This document shows positions 52,925-64,000 of a stretch of DNA of 64,000 bases, in pieces; the stretch's first letter is position 1, and each line of letters begins with the position of its first letter. The DNA is taken from the NCBI GenBank assembly GCA_963843465.1, contig CAWJKP010000007.1:496001-560000 (forward strand), read 5' to 3'. Below the pieces are notes generated by a model. The model saw only the letters and a program-made list of their open reading frames with translations, did no database searches and was not told where the DNA came from. This stretch comes from CAWJKP01 sp963843465. GTDB taxonomy: Bacteria; Planctomycetota; Planctomycetia; Pirellulales; Thermoguttaceae. A program made the translations under genes and the position numbers.

Positions 52925-55900
52925 ATGCCAGTGAAACGCTTCCGCCATGCTGCTCATGCCAAACTCTGGCGGTGCCCCGGGCCTGCTACGATTCTTGCAG
53001 CACTTATTCATTTACCGCTCCTGATCCTGGCTTGCCTGCCGATGACGGTTTCGGCCGCGGCGGCCGACAACCCGCTCCGCGCTGTCGGCGTGCTGGGCAA
53101 TACGTCGGGTATGAGCGACCGGCCGCTGCCCTATGCCTTCTACAGCGGTATCGCCGTGGACGGGCGGGGGCGGCTGTTGCTGAGCGGGGCGGCCCGAGGC
53201 GTCGTGGTCTGCGACCAGGACGGCCGCTGCTTGGCCGACTCCCGCTGGGCGACCTGTCCGGCTATGTGGCGCGGTCGCTGTTGGTCCGGGCAGGCCAGTC
53301 GGTGTTCGGCGTCGCCCTGGCGGCCAACGGGACGCAAAGCGCGCTGTTTCGCATCGACGCATCGGCCGCCGATCCCGCGCGGCTCAAGACAACGCGCATC
53401 GCGGCGGGGTCCGGCCATTGGGCCCTTTCGGCCACGCTGGACGCGAAGGGGCGCGTGGTGGTCGGCCAATCGCAGCCCGCCGCCCTGCGCTACTCCGTGC
53501 TGGCCCTGGAGCCGGATGGCCAGCGCCTTGTGCCGCTGTTCCAAGTGGACGAGCCCAAGGGGTCGCAGCCACCCTGGCGCCATCTGATCCAGGTCGATCC
53601 GGACGGCGCGATCAGTATTCAGCATTCCGGCGGCGTGGACTGGAGCGGGCGCTATGCGGCCGACGGCCGCCGCCTGGGCGAGGCGATCCAGGGGCATCTC
53701 CTGGGCGGCTTCCGTTATCACTTCGGTTACGAGGGCGGGCTGCGGCGCATGGATCTGAGCGACCGCGTCGCTTCGCCCGGGGAGTGCGGGTCCGAAGCCC
53801 CGGAGATCCGCATGGCGGGACAGATGGTCCAGGCCGGCCAGCGCTATTTCCTGGCCGGGCGCGGCGGGGCGGTCGAAGCCGCCTGGAACGGTACGAACTT
53901 CGTCTACACGCGCCGCATCGGCGGCGTCTATCTGGAGGACATCACTGCGGACGGCCTCTCGCTGCGCGGCCTGGCCTACACCGCCTCGGGCAACGACGAC
54001 GTGCAACACGGCATCGAGCTGCCCAAGGATCAGCCCATCGGTCAGATGCTCCGCGTCGGAACCCCGCTGCACGGCGTTCATGCCGAGGCCTGCGTGCCCG
54101 CGCCCGATGGCCTGATCGCCGTTTACCGCAGTTCCATGGGCGTGGGCATGCGATTTGAAGGCTCACCGCCGCGGCCGTTCGACGAGGCCTTGCCCGAGGT
54201 CCGCTCGATCGGCCAGGCCGCCATGCAGGGCAACGACGTGTTGCTGGCCGATCCGCAGTCGGGCACGATCTGGCGCCGGCCGCTGGCGGGGAAATACGCC
54301 CGCGTTTCCGCCTGGCGCACGGGCGTACCGGGCGTGATCGGGCTGGCCGTAGCGCCCAACGCGGTCTACGCGGCCACGGCCACCAGGGTGGTCCGGCTCG
54401 GGCCGCAAGGCAGCGCGGATCTCTGGGAAACCGCCGAGCCCTATCGGAGCGTTCGCCGCCTGGCCGCCACGGCCGAGGCGGTCTACGTCTGCGACACCGC
54501 CGCGTGCGTCGTCGACAAGCTCGACGCCGAGACGGGCCGGCGATCCGCACGGCTCGGCGTGCCGGGCGAGCCGGGCCCCGGCCTGGACCACCTGGACCAT
54601 CCCTACGCGATCGCCGCCGATGCCGACGCCGTCTACGTGGCCGACAACGGCAACGGGCGCGTGGTGGTGGCCGCCACCACGCTCTGGCGCCCGGACATCG
54701 TCCGGCTTCCGCGCGGCGAGGGCTCGCCGGTCGTGGCGGTGAAGATTCCGCTCTCCGTGTCGCAGCCGGGGCGATTGAGCCTCAATGTCTATGACCAGAA
54801 CGACGTGACCGTGCGGCAGGTGGCCTGCGCCCAGCCCTCGGATCGACCGGTCACCTGGGATGGGCGCGATCTTTACGGTCAGTGGGTTGCCCCGGGCCGT
54901 TACCGCTATCACGCCATACTGGCCCCGAAGCTCTCGCTGCGCTACGTGACCAGTATCGGTCAGAGCGGCAACCCGCCTTACCGCACGGCCGACGGCACCG
55001 GAAGCTGGGGCGGCGTCTGGGGCTATGTGATGGACGTCTGTGCGGTCAACGACCAGCCCGATTCGGATATCGTCGTCCTCTGGTCGTTCGAGGAAGGCGA
55101 AGGCGGCCTGGTGCGGATGAGCCGCGACGGGGCGGTCCGCTGGAAACAGCATCTCGACTGGTGGATGAAGGCCCAGCAGATGGCCGTGGCCAGCGACGGG
55201 CAGTCGATCTACATTGCCGCGGCCTCGGCCCTGGGCGCGCCCCAGGGGCAATCGAACTACGGCGGCGAGATGAACCGGCCCCTGTTGTGGCGCGTCGACG
55301 CCAAGAGCGGCGACAAACGGCCTTTCCCGGACACCGATCAACAGCGGCAGCGCATGTTCGGCCGCTACCTGCCGGGATCGCGGATCGTGACCGACGTGGC
55401 CGTGCTCGGCGGCAAGGTCTATCTGACCGCGCCGGCCGAGGACACGCTGTTCGTGGCCGACGCGCGGACCGGTCGCCAGTTGGCGGCGTGGCCGGTGCCG
55501 CAAGTCTCAGGCGTGGCTGCGGACGCCCGGGGGCGGCTGCTGGTCGGCAGCGGCAGCAAGATCGTGGCACTCGACGCCGCCGGACGGCCGGAGCGGACCT
55601 TGGCCGACGCCGGCGGACCGATCTGGGACCTCAAGACCGTGCCCGGCGGCGGACTCGTGGCCAGCGTCGGCGCGCCCCGGCAGCAGGTTGTGTACTTCGA
55701 CGCTGCCGGCCGGGAGCTGCGGGCCCTGGGCCGGCGGGGCGGACGCCCCAAGTGCGGCAAGATGATCGCCGATGCGTTCCGCGATCCGGTCGGCCTGTGC
55801 GTGATGAGTGACGGCACGTTGTTGGTGGCCGAAAGCGCCGCCCCCAAGCGATTCACCCGCTGGTCGGCCGACGGCCGTCTCCAGCGCGAGTTCCATGGCC

Positions 55901-57786
55901 CGTATTACTACAGCGGCATGTTCGGCATCGACGAGCAGCAGCCCGAGTACGTCTACGGCGATACCCACGCCGACCTGATCCGCTACCTGGTCGACTACGA
56001 GACCGGCCGGTGGAACGTGGACCATTACTGGATCGATGCCTACAAGGACGCGGGCATGCCGGTGGAGAAAGACTCCAACGCGCCGGTCAAGTGGTGGCCG
56101 CGGATCCGCCGCAGCGCCGGCCGCACGTGGTGGTCGAGCGGCAGCGGCGGGATCCTCGAGCTTCAGGAGGATCGCGTCCGCGGCGTGGCGGCGGTCTATG
56201 GCGGCGGCATGGAAAAGCTGCCAAGCGGCGACTATCGGCCTTCTTTCGGCCGCAAGCCGGCCGGCCTGATGGGCACATGGTCCGACGCCAACGGCGACGG
56301 CTGCGTGCAAGGCGACGAGTGGCACGTGACCGATCGGTCGGCCTATCCGGCGAAGGCTAGTGGTCCGCAGCAGGGTTGGGGCGCCTATTTCGACGAGAAC
56401 TTCGATCTGTACATGCACGACTGGTCGGACGACGCGGCAGGAGGCGTGTGGCGGATTCCCGTGGCCCGCTGGACGCCCCACGCGCCGGTGTACCTCTGGG
56501 AGGACGCCCGGCACGTCGGTTTGCCGCTGGGCCACGGCCTGGCGCACGGCGCCGGCGGGGCCCGCAGCGCTTTCTACCACGACGGCGCGGTGTACGCTTT
56601 CAACGGCGGATACAATGCGGCCCAGTTGCCCGGCGTCGGCCACGGCCACGACTGGGAGTTTGCGCAGATTACGCGCTACGACGCAAGAACCGGGCGCCCG
56701 ATGTGGCATGCGGGCGAGCGCGCCTCCGGGTTCATCGCCCCAGGCCAGCACTACTGCCCGACCGGCCCCAGCGGCGTGATCGGCGACTATCTGTTCTGGA
56801 CCGATGAAAACAGCTTGATTCACGTCTGGGACGTGCGGCACGGCCTGTATGTCGACACGCTCTTGGAGGATTGTTCCCGCGGCCCGCTGCCTTCGCCCTA
56901 CACGGTCTGGGTCGAATTGTTCAACAGCCGCGTGTTCCGCCATCCGAAGACCGGCAAGGTCTACCTGCTGGCGGCCAGCGATGCGATCCACGTCTTCGAG
57001 GTGCTGGGCACCGAGCAGCGGCCGGTCCGCTTCCAGGGCGAGTTCAACGTGACGCAGGCGGAACTGGACGCCGCGCGGCGCGACCTGGCCTCGCGCTCGG
57101 CCCGCCGCCAGCGGACGCTGCTGGTGCGCCGGGCTCGCGGGCCCGTCCGCATCGACGGCGACCTGAGCGAGTTTGCCGCCGCGCCGGCCGCGGAGATGGT
57201 CTTGCACGAGCACGCCCGGGGCACGGCGCGGCTGATGTACGACGACCGCTACCTGTACTTGGGTTGCGACGTGCAGGACGACTCGCCGTGGAAGAACGCG
57301 GGGAGCGACCTGACGACGTTGTTCAAGACCGGCGATACGATCGACCTGTGGCTCGGCCCCTCGGCGGGGCGCCGGGCGTTGGACCCTAAGGACGTCCGCG
57401 TGCTGCTGGCCCCGCAAGGCGGCCGGACCATTGCGGTGGCCTACCGGCCCAAGGTCCTTGCGGACCGCAAGCCGGTGCCGTTTCGCTCGCCCTCGGGCGA
57501 GGTCTGGATGGATCGGGTCGAGGTCCTGGGCGAGGTGCTGGTTGCCGTGAAAACCTCGCCCGGCGGCTACCGATTGGAAGCCGCCATTCCCCGTGCCCTG
57601 GTGGGCCTGGAAGGCGGCGTGGAGCGGTTCGGGTTGGACTTCTCGATCAACTTCAGCGACCCAGCCGGTCAGCGCAACGTGGCCCGCATCCACTGGGGCC
57701 GCCACGGCGCGGCCATGGTTTACGATCTGCCCAGCGAGGCCCGGCTGGAGCCGGAGACGTGGGGCGTAGGGGTGTTGGAAAAATAG
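52925..57786 (+). CDS. giant secreted beta-propeller protein with FlgD-like and CBM9-like domains (frameshifted)
   Basis: A ~1,620-residue protein. The start is at ATG 52925 (or GTG 52931), with a signal peptide (ILAALIHLPLLILACLPMTVSA). The frame shifts near 53238-53242: CLADS continues as PLGDLSGYVARSLLVRAG in the next frame, one base missing. NHL/SMP30-like propeller repeats (ITADGLSLRGLAYTASGN, AADADAVYVADNGNGRVVV) precede a FlgD Ig-like module (VSQPGRLSLNVYDQNDVTVRQVAC ... WDGRDLYGQWVAPGRYRY), a second PQQ/quinoprotein-like propeller, and a CBM9/DOMON-like end (RIDGDLSEFAAAPAAEMV, ARLMYDDRYLYLGCDVQD, DTIDLWLGPSAG). It precedes a GH9 gene by 46 nt and may bind the same polysaccharide. Confidence 0.88.
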
Positions 57787-57832
57787 CGCGCGTGAGGAGG
57801 TTTGGTCAAGACATCGTATGACAGGAAGAACC

Positions 57833-60800
57833 ATGAATCCATCTGCCAAATCCGTCTTGCGTTTGTGTCTGCTCAGCCTGCTAGTCCTGCCGGCGGCGGG
57901 TGCGGCCGCCCAGCCTGCAGGAAAGGCCGGGCCGGTCATCAGCTCGTGCGACAAGCCGTTGATCTTCGGCTTCGGCTCGTGGGAGGAGGCGAAGACCGCC
58001 TTCGCCGTGAAACCCGACGGACTTCACATCTCTGCGAAGAACGCCCAAGGGGGTGCGGGCGTGGCCGGTTTGAACGTGGACGTGACCGGCTACGGCGACT
58101 GGTCGCCCACGATGACGCTGGCGGTGAGCCGACAGAACACGGCCGGCGCCCTGAAGCTGCTTCTCATCGACGCCGGCGGCACGAGCCACGCATACGGGTT
58201 CGACTTGCGCAAGCTCAAGCCCAACACGCCTCAACGGCTGGCGGCCGATTACGGCGCGTCGCTGGCGGAGCCGCAGAGCGTGGAGAAGGCAGGCAAAACG
58301 CCCGGCTTGAGCCATGTTGCGGTTTGGATGGTCATCGGCGACTGGAGCGCGGGCGCGGTGGATATCGTGCTCTCTGGGATCGTGCTCGTGCCGCCGACCG
58401 ACGAGCTCCGCGCCGGCCGGGCGAAGCTCAAGGAGCTTCATGCCAGGCAATCCGAGCAAGCTCGCCTGCAAGCCGAGGCGAAGGCCAATGCCAGGAAGAA
58501 GCTTTTGGACACCGGCGCGCCGCACCCGGTGGACGGCCCCGAGGTGCGACACGTGTGCGCCGTGGCGCCGGACGTCATCGCCGTCACCTTGCAGGCCGGG
58601 CAACACGTCAGCAATCAACTCGTACCTTACGCCGCCGAGCCCGGCGACGAGGTTGTGGAGGAGGAAAAGGACAAGCCGCAGCACGAGGTCCAAGGCGGCA
58701 AGGTGGTGGACTACTTCCAGAAAGGGCTCTTCCGGAAGGTCAACAACCAGCGAACCAAGGTGGGACTGCTCTCTCCCGACGGCAAGTGGGTTTTCATCGA
58801 ACGCGCGACGAGAGGGCAACTGCTCGATGAAACCGTGGTCGATGTGCCCGAGGCGTACACCCTGGTCTCCACCGACGACGCCAACTATGCCAAGCCCCGT
58901 TCTCCGGCAAAGGTCTTCCGCAAGGGCAAGCCCGATGGTTATAGCCAGCCGTTGCCCTTTCTCTACACGATCTCGCTGAAAATGCCTGCGCCGCTCCGGG
59001 AAGGCGCGACGTACGCGATCCGTTTCCTGGGCGTGAACACGTCCCAGGAGACCGTCGTCTACGTCCACAAGCCCCGCCGGACGCAGAGCATTGCGGTGCA
59101 TGCCATCCAGACCGGCTATCGCCCGGACGATCCCTACAAGCGCGCCTACCTCTCCTTCTGGATGGGCGTGGACCAGGACGGGGAAAACGGCAGTTGCACG
59201 CCCGACGTCAACGTCTTCGAGCTGCTGGACGCCGCCGGCAAGACCGTGTTCACCGGCAGGGCGCAACTCGCGAAAAAGGAGAACCAACAGGAGCAAATCT
59301 GCATTCACGAGAAGTTGGACTATACGAAAGCTTCGGTGCGCCGCCTGGACTTCAGCGCCTTCAACACTCCGGGCAACTACCGCGTGTTCATCCCCGGCGT
59401 GGGGCTGAGCGGGCCGTTCCGTATCGCCGCCGACGTGTGGGAGAAGCCGTTCCAAGCCGCCATGCAGGGGATTTTAGCGCAGCGGCAGGGAATTGATTTG
59501 GGGCCGCCCGCCTGTGCCTATACGCGCAAACGCCCCTTCCATCCTGCCGACGGCGTTGAGTTCTATCAGATGACCCTGCCCTTGCAAGGAGGGCAGGAAG
59601 GGAGTCGCGGAGACAACCTGATCGAATTGGCAAAGGCCGGCCCCTTGGAGCGCGTGACGGGCGTATGGGGCGGCTACCAGGATGCGGGCGATTGGGACTC
59701 GCTGGGAGGCCACCTCAGCGCGACCTATGACCTCCTCGGCTTGTACGACCTGAATCCCAGGGCGTTTTCGCGGATGAGGCTTTCCTTGCCGGCGGCGGAG
59801 ATGAACAACGGTTTCCCCAACATCCTCGACGAAGCGATGTGGCAAATGCCCTTATGGAGGCGATTGCAGCTTCCCGACGGCGGCGTGCGAGGCGGCTACG
59901 GGTATGGATGGGGTTGCCCCCCGGGTACCACCAGCTCGATGATAAAAAGTGCCGGCGTTTATGCGGTTGACCATGAGACCACGATGTACTACGCCGCTGC
60001 CGCGGCGCGGGCCGCCCGCGTGCTGGCCGCCTACGACAAGAAGCTCGCCGCCGTGTATCTTGAGTCAGCCAAGCGCGCCTGGGCATGGGTGGAATCGCAC
60101 TCCAAAGAGGACGACGATATCTACAGGAAAGTGCTCTCCTTCGACAAGGACTTTCCCAAGAATCTCCGCGACAAGCGCGCCATGGCCGCCGTAGAGCTGT
60201 TGGCCGCCACGCGCGACCCGGCCTATGATAAAGCCTTCCAACAGTCGTCGGAGCTTGGCGACAAGGATGCGCTCTACATGGACCAGCTCGGCGCGAGCTT
60301 CGCCTACGCCCGCCTGCCGGACAACCTCGGCGATCCGGAACTGAAGAAGCGGGCGGTGCAGCGCATCACGGCCTATGCCGACCACGCGATCGAGTCCAGC
60401 AGGAAGAACGCCTACGACATCATTGCCGGCGCGCGAAGCGATTTCCCGCTCATCGCGCCTTGCCGCTACTTCAGCACGCCGGCGCAGGGCGGTTTCTCCC
60501 TGATCTACGCCTATGAGCTGACGAAGAAGCCCGCCTATCTGGCCGCGGCGGTGCAGGGGGCGAATTACAGCCTCGGCGCCAACCCTGATAATCTTTCGTA
60601 CTGCACGGGCGTCGGGTACAACGCGCAGCACTTCAATTTCATCGTCGATGCGCAGATCACCGGCCAGTTGCCGGACATCGTGGTCGGGCATATTCCCTAC
60701 GGGCAGGGCAATGAGGGAAACAGCATGAGCCGGCCGATGAACTCATGGGTGCAGCAATGGCTGCTGAACTTCGGACCGACCAAGAAGATGGTTCCCAACT

Positions 60801-61063
60801 GGTACGACTGGCCCGTCAACGAGCAGTACATCGACTTCGGCCGGTACCCCTTGCACAACGAGACCTGCTTCAACGCCACCACGGTGCCCGCCGCGTGCTA
60901 CTGGTTCTATCTGCACGCGCGGCCCGAGGTGGGAAGCAAAGGCTCGCAATCAGAAAGGAAAAGCAACCATGTCACGTCGAATCCTCTTGGCCATCGTGTG
61001 GGGACTTTCTCTGCCGGGACTTTTGCCGGCGCAGCCCCGCAAAGTCATGCTGCTCGATTTTGA
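57833..61063 (+). CDS. GH9-family glycoside hydrolase, secreted
   Basis: The 1076-residue protein has a signal peptide (SVLRLCLLSLLVLPAAGAAA), a long N-terminal region with a CelD_N-type Ig-like domain (TQSIAVHAIQTGYRPDDPYKRAYLSFWMG ... GNYRVFIPG) and an (alpha/alpha)6 catalytic domain. The GH9 aspartates lie in GGYQDAGDWD (Asp617/Asp620), the substrate-binding GGVRGGYGYGWG follows, and the acid Glu1010 is in PLHNETCFNATT. GH9 enzymes are mostly endo- or exo-beta-1,4-glucanases. The C-terminal ~35 residues after FYLHARPEVG have no family support and overlap the next gene by 95 nt, so an indel may have destroyed the real stop. The start at 57833 has a GGAAG site. Confidence 0.88.
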   Translation: MNPSAKSVLRLCLLSLLVLPAAGAAAQPAGKAGPVISSCDKPLIFGFGSWEEAKTAFAVKPDGLHISAKNAQGGAGVAGLNVDVTGYGDWSPTMTLAVSRQNTAGALKLLLIDAGGTSHAYGFDLRKLKPNTPQRLAADYGASLAEPQSVEKAGKTPGLSHVAVWMVIGDWSAGAVDIVLSGIVLVPPTDELRAGRAKLKELHARQSEQARLQAEAKANARKKLLDTGAPHPVDGPEVRHVCAVAPDVIAVTLQAGQHVSNQLVPYAAEPGDEVVEEEKDKPQHEVQGGKVVDYFQKGLFRKVNNQRTKVGLLSPDGKWVFIERATRGQLLDETVVDVPEAYTLVSTDDANYAKPRSPAKVFRKGKPDGYSQPLPFLYTISLKMPAPLREGATYAIRFLGVNTSQETVVYVHKPRRTQSIAVHAIQTGYRPDDPYKRAYLSFWMGVDQDGENGSCTPDVNVFELLDAAGKTVFTGRAQLAKKENQQEQICIHEKLDYTKASVRRLDFSAFNTPGNYRVFIPGVGLSGPFRIAADVWEKPFQAAMQGILAQRQGIDLGPPACAYTRKRPFHPADGVEFYQMTLPLQGGQEGSRGDNLIELAKAGPLERVTGVWGGYQDAGDWDSLGGHLSATYDLLGLYDLNPRAFSRMRLSLPAAEMNNGFPNILDEAMWQMPLWRRLQLPDGGVRGGYGYGWGCPPGTTSSMIKSAGVYAVDHETTMYYAAAAARAARVLAAYDKKLAAVYLESAKRAWAWVESHSKEDDDIYRKVLSFDKDFPKNLRDKRAMAAVELLAATRDPAYDKAFQQSSELGDKDALYMDQLGASFAYARLPDNLGDPELKKRAVQRITAYADHAIESSRKNAYDIIAGARSDFPLIAPCRYFSTPAQGGFSLIYAYELTKKPAYLAAAVQGANYSLGANPDNLSYCTGVGYNAQHFNFIVDAQITGQLPDIVVGHIPYGQGNEGNSMSRPMNSWVQQWLLNFGPTKKMVPNWYDWPVNEQYIDFGRYPLHNETCFNATTVPAACYWFYLHARPEVGSKGSQSERKSNHVTSNPLGHRVGTFSAGTFAGAAPQSHAARF

Positions 61064-63777
61064 GACCGAAGCGGATCAGAAGGCGCATACGCAGGGCGAC
61101 TTCATGGTGATCAGCACCGAGCACGCCACGAGCGGCAAGCACTCGCTGAAGATCACTACGCCGGGCAACTACATGGGCCTGGGGCTGAAGGATCCGGCCA
61201 TGCTGAAGAAACTGGCCGACTATCGCACGTTGGCGCTGGACGTCTATAACCCGTTGCCTTTTCACATCCTGTACTACCTGAGAGTGGAGGATGCGAAGAA
61301 AGGCCGCTACGCGAGCGATTACAACTTCATACCGCCGGGCGCGAGCACCATTCGGCTCAGTTTGCAGGCTCTGCCGCTGCCGTGGCCCAACGTGGGGTCT
61401 TACGTCGTGGATCCCGCCTCGCTCCAGAGCATCACGTTCTTCCTCGGGCGGGACAGCGGGACGTGGGATCCGCCGGTCCAGTTCTACATCGACAATGTTC
61501 GCGCGGAGCATTCCGGCGTGGAGTTGCCCAAGGTGGAAGGGCTGAAGGCGTTCAATTTCGGACGCGGCCGCGAAACGGGCTCTTTCTTCGGGTGTACCGC
61601 CGTCACGGAGCAGATTCCGCCTTATCCGAACAAGCTCGGCTTTGGCTGGCGGAAGGGTCCCTGGCCGATCCTGTCGTCAGGGTGGAACCCGGACCTGCTG
61701 GGAAACTCGGTCTTGAACGGCACGTTTGCCGTGAATCTCAAGCCGGGCCGGTACGTCGTTCATGCCTGTATCGACCCGATGAATATATGGGGCTGGTCGT
61801 GCCAGTTCTCGTCGCGGAGCCTCAAGCTCTGCGGCAAGGAAGTCCTGCACGAGACGATGGACTGCAAGACCTTCCTCAAGGAACGGTTCTGCATGTTCGA
61901 GGACGACGAGGATACGCCCTCCACCGATCTCTGGAATGACCGCGTTCAGCGTATCAGCCCGGTGCGGCGTTTCGAAACCACCGTCGGAGAAGATGGCAGG
62001 CTGACGGTCCAGTACAGCGGCGTGAACGCCGCCACCGGCCTGTGCTTCCTGGTGGTTTATCCGCAGGAAAAGGCCAAGGAAGGCGCCGCCTACATGACGG
62101 CCATGGACGCCATCCGCAAGGAGGAGTTCGACGCGAAGATGAACTTGGGCCTGCCGGTGTCGGACGGCGCGGCCCCGGCGCCGACCACGGAAGAAAAGGC
62201 TCGCGGCTTCATTGCCTTTCCCCGTGCCGCGGAGGGCAACCTCGACTGCCGATCGGTGCCTGCCTCCGAGGAGCGAGGGGCAGCGCTGACGCTTCAAGCC
62301 GCGCAGGGAGAGCGGGCAGCGATTCAACTGGGGCTATACCCTCTGAGCGGCCTCAAAGACCTGTCCATCCTGCCCGGCGATCTCCAAGGGCCCGGCGGGG
62401 CGAAGATCCCGGCCGCCGCCATCGATATCCAGAAGGTTCGCCACTACTTCAAGCGGTTCGGCAACGGCTCGTGCATGCAGTTGCGGCCCCTGGTGCTGCA
62501 GAAGTTCCAGACGCTGGAACTGACGCCCGGCTTCACGCGTCCCCTGTGGATCGCGGTCAAGGTCCCCGAGCAGTTGCCGGCCGGGCCGTATAGCGGCGGC
62601 CTGAAGATCAGGTTCGGTGACGAAGTCCTGGCCATGCCGCTGAGCGTGACGGTCAGCCCGTTCGCGCTGGACGCGGCGGACGACATCTCCATCAGCGGCA
62701 TGGGCTCCAACGCCGGTTTCTGGCGTCAGGCATATTCCGACTCTGAAGAACCGTGGTGGGCGGCCGGCGAGGCGATCATGGCGATCCAGGCCGAGCACGG
62801 GTTCAACGCCCTCACGGGGGGGCCGGGCATGAAGCTCCGCGGCATCAAGGACGGCAAGGCCGACATCGATTTTGCCGACGCCGACCGGTGGATGGACCTG
62901 GCCCGCAAACACGGCCTGACAAGGCTCGGCGACAGTTACATCGGATTTGACGTGAATCTCGGCGTCCCCGCGGATGGTTCGACGGGTGCTTACGGCTTGA
63001 GCTTCGCTGAGCTGCTCAAGGCGTCGTACTCCGCCGTCCAACGGCACGCCAAACAGAAGAGCTGGCCCCCGCGCGTATTACCGCATTGATGAGCCGAACG
63101 GGGAGGCCGTCGCATCGACGCGAAAACTGGTCGAACAGTACGTCAAGAACGCGCCAGGCTGCAAGTTCAGCGGATACTACGCACCGGCCGCCGCGGGCAG
63201 CCCTCGGGACTGTTTCTACCCCTTGCTGCAACTGTCGATCCTGTCGTCCGTGACGGAGCCGATCCTCAAGACCATCCACGAAGCCGGCAACCAATCCTGG
63301 ATATACATCAACCCCGGCTACAGCAGCTACCAGAACTTGCGGCATTTGTACGGGCGATGGATGTTCATGGCGCACCAGCGCGGCTTGGACGGCGTCACCG
63401 GCGGATTCTACTTCGTCAACACGGTGCCTTACTACGACATGTCGGATCTTGAGGGTGGCTGGGGCGTCGTCTACCCCAGCAAGGACGGCGTCAACGGGAG
63501 CGTGTGGTTGGAGCAGATCGGCCTGGGAATCAACGACTATCGCTACCTGAAGACGGTCAAATCGAGGCTCGATGCAGCGAAGAAGAAAGGCTCGGGCGAC
63601 GCCGCTGTGACCGAAGCCGAGCGTTTTCTGGCCGAGACGGACAAGGCATGCTCGCTGCGGCAGGATACTTGGAGGATGTCCTCCAAGGACTTGGCCAAAC
63701 CGGCGGATTTTGCCTCGCTCCGCCGGCGCAACACGGCTGATCCAGGAACTGTCGAGGTAGTCTCCGCCGGAAAGTGA
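60969..63777 (+). CDS. secreted DUF4091-type protein, glycoside-hydrolase-like (frameshifted)
   Basis: A ~935-residue protein with a signal peptide (SRRILLAIVWGLSLPGLLPAQ). An N-terminal carbohydrate-binding-like sandwich (VMLLDFETEADQKAHT, QFYIDNVRAE) is followed by a second beta region and a barrel (AVKVPEQLPAGPYSGGLKI, GFNALTGGPGMKLRGIKDG). At 63068-63072 the frame shifts within a run of five C. KSWP then continues with AYYRIDEPNGEAVA, consistent with one extra C, and the catalytic-type end (QLSILSSVTEPILKTIHEAG, GVTGGFYFVNTVPYYD, EQIGLGINDYRYLKTVKSRL) is as in DUF4091. Asp and Glu of RIDEPNG are candidate active-site residues. It follows the GH9 gene and probably works on the same substrate. 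Confidence 0.85.
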
Positions 63778-63784
63778 AATATCC

Positions 63785-64000
63785 ATGTCGAAAATCGTTG
63801 TTTCTGCGGCACTGCTCCTGCTCCCCTGCAGCGTGAGTTGGGCGATTATCAATCCTCGATTCACCCCGATGCACCTGGTGGCGGAATCCGACATGATTGT
63901 CGCCGGTCCCCTGGAGGCCACGAACAATCCACAGCAGTGGAAGATGTCGGCGCCCAGCGCCATCAAGGGGAAACCGCCCGCCACCGTTATCCTCAGCCTG
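63785..64000 (+). CDS. exported protein, partial at window end
   Basis: An ORF starts at ATG 63785 and stays open to the window end (72 residues). It has a signal peptide (SKIVVSAALLLLPCSVSWA) followed by RFTPMHLVAESDMIVAGPLEAT, which resembles the start of secreted proteins with an LVxxSDxIVxG motif seen in planctomycetes. It lies only 7 nt after the DUF4091 stop, so it is probably the fourth gene of this operon. Confidence 0.75.
   Translation, partial: MSKIVVSAALLLLPCSVSWAIINPRFTPMHLVAESDMIVAGPLEATNNPQQWKMSAPSAIKGKPPATVILSL

Noticed and set aside
55507..57954. An 815-residue minus-strand frame opposite the secreted propeller protein.
   Set aside because: Shadow of high-GC coding DNA; the plus-strand protein has FlgD-like and CBM9-like domains.

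Overview
The window looks like chromosomal DNA of a planctomycete, most likely of the Pirellulales type. The support is high GC, a DUF1559 pseudopilin with an H-X9-DG tail, secreted LTxxQ-type proteins, a Minf_1886 protein, many Tat-exported Gfo/Idh, ThuA, GH116 and WbsX-like proteins, a thioredoxin-trypsin fusion, and gene-poor spacers full of palindromic repeats. Several conserved genes are broken by single-base frameshifts. This could be decay, but their number and GC-run context fit draft or metagenomic sequence with residual indels.

1-6.8 kb: the end of an integrative element inserted at the 3' end of a tRNA-Leu(UAA) gene. It holds small unknown ORFs, a large J-domain-like membrane protein (frameshifted), and a compact operon of serine recombinase, small ORF, Cro/C1-type HTH protein and tyrosine integrase. 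A sigma70-like promoter with a palindromic operator precedes the operon. The other end of the element lies left of the window.

6.9-24 kb: chromosomal genes. They are a secreted MsrA, an LTDEQK-repeat protein, a DUF1559 pseudopilin with a partner, a 1224-residue Tat-exported GH116-type glycosidase, a ThuA protein, a GmhA-like SIS isomerase, an HTH antitoxin-like protein, a DUF3800 protein with an upstream winged-helix-like partner, two lipoproteins, IspG, and a XerC-type recombinase.

24-27 kb: a repeat-rich stretch with a hicAB toxin-antitoxin pair, a broken gene and several repeat families, including a diverged 110-bp direct duplication.

27-43 kb: a thioredoxin-trypsin fusion, a second LTxxQ protein, a Minf_1886 protein, a RicT/PSP1 protein, an FtsX-type ABC exporter whose permease carries a PDZ-like insert and a histidine-rich linker, SmpB, LipA, an HpnN-like RND/MMPL exporter, a GxxExxY protein and a TPR lipoprotein. 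Two loci show palindromic repeats inside or against coding sequence.

43-64 kb: secreted carbohydrate and surface metabolism. It has a HEAT-repeat protein, two Gfo/Idh oxidoreductases, a WbsX/GH99-like protein, a sialidase-family protein, a GH35 remnant, an SDR, a UGT-type glycosyltransferase and a methyltransferase. It ends in a colinear set of exported proteins: a ~1,600-residue beta-propeller/FlgD-like/CBM9-like protein, a GH9 glycosidase, a DUF4091-type protein, and a further exported protein cut by the window end.
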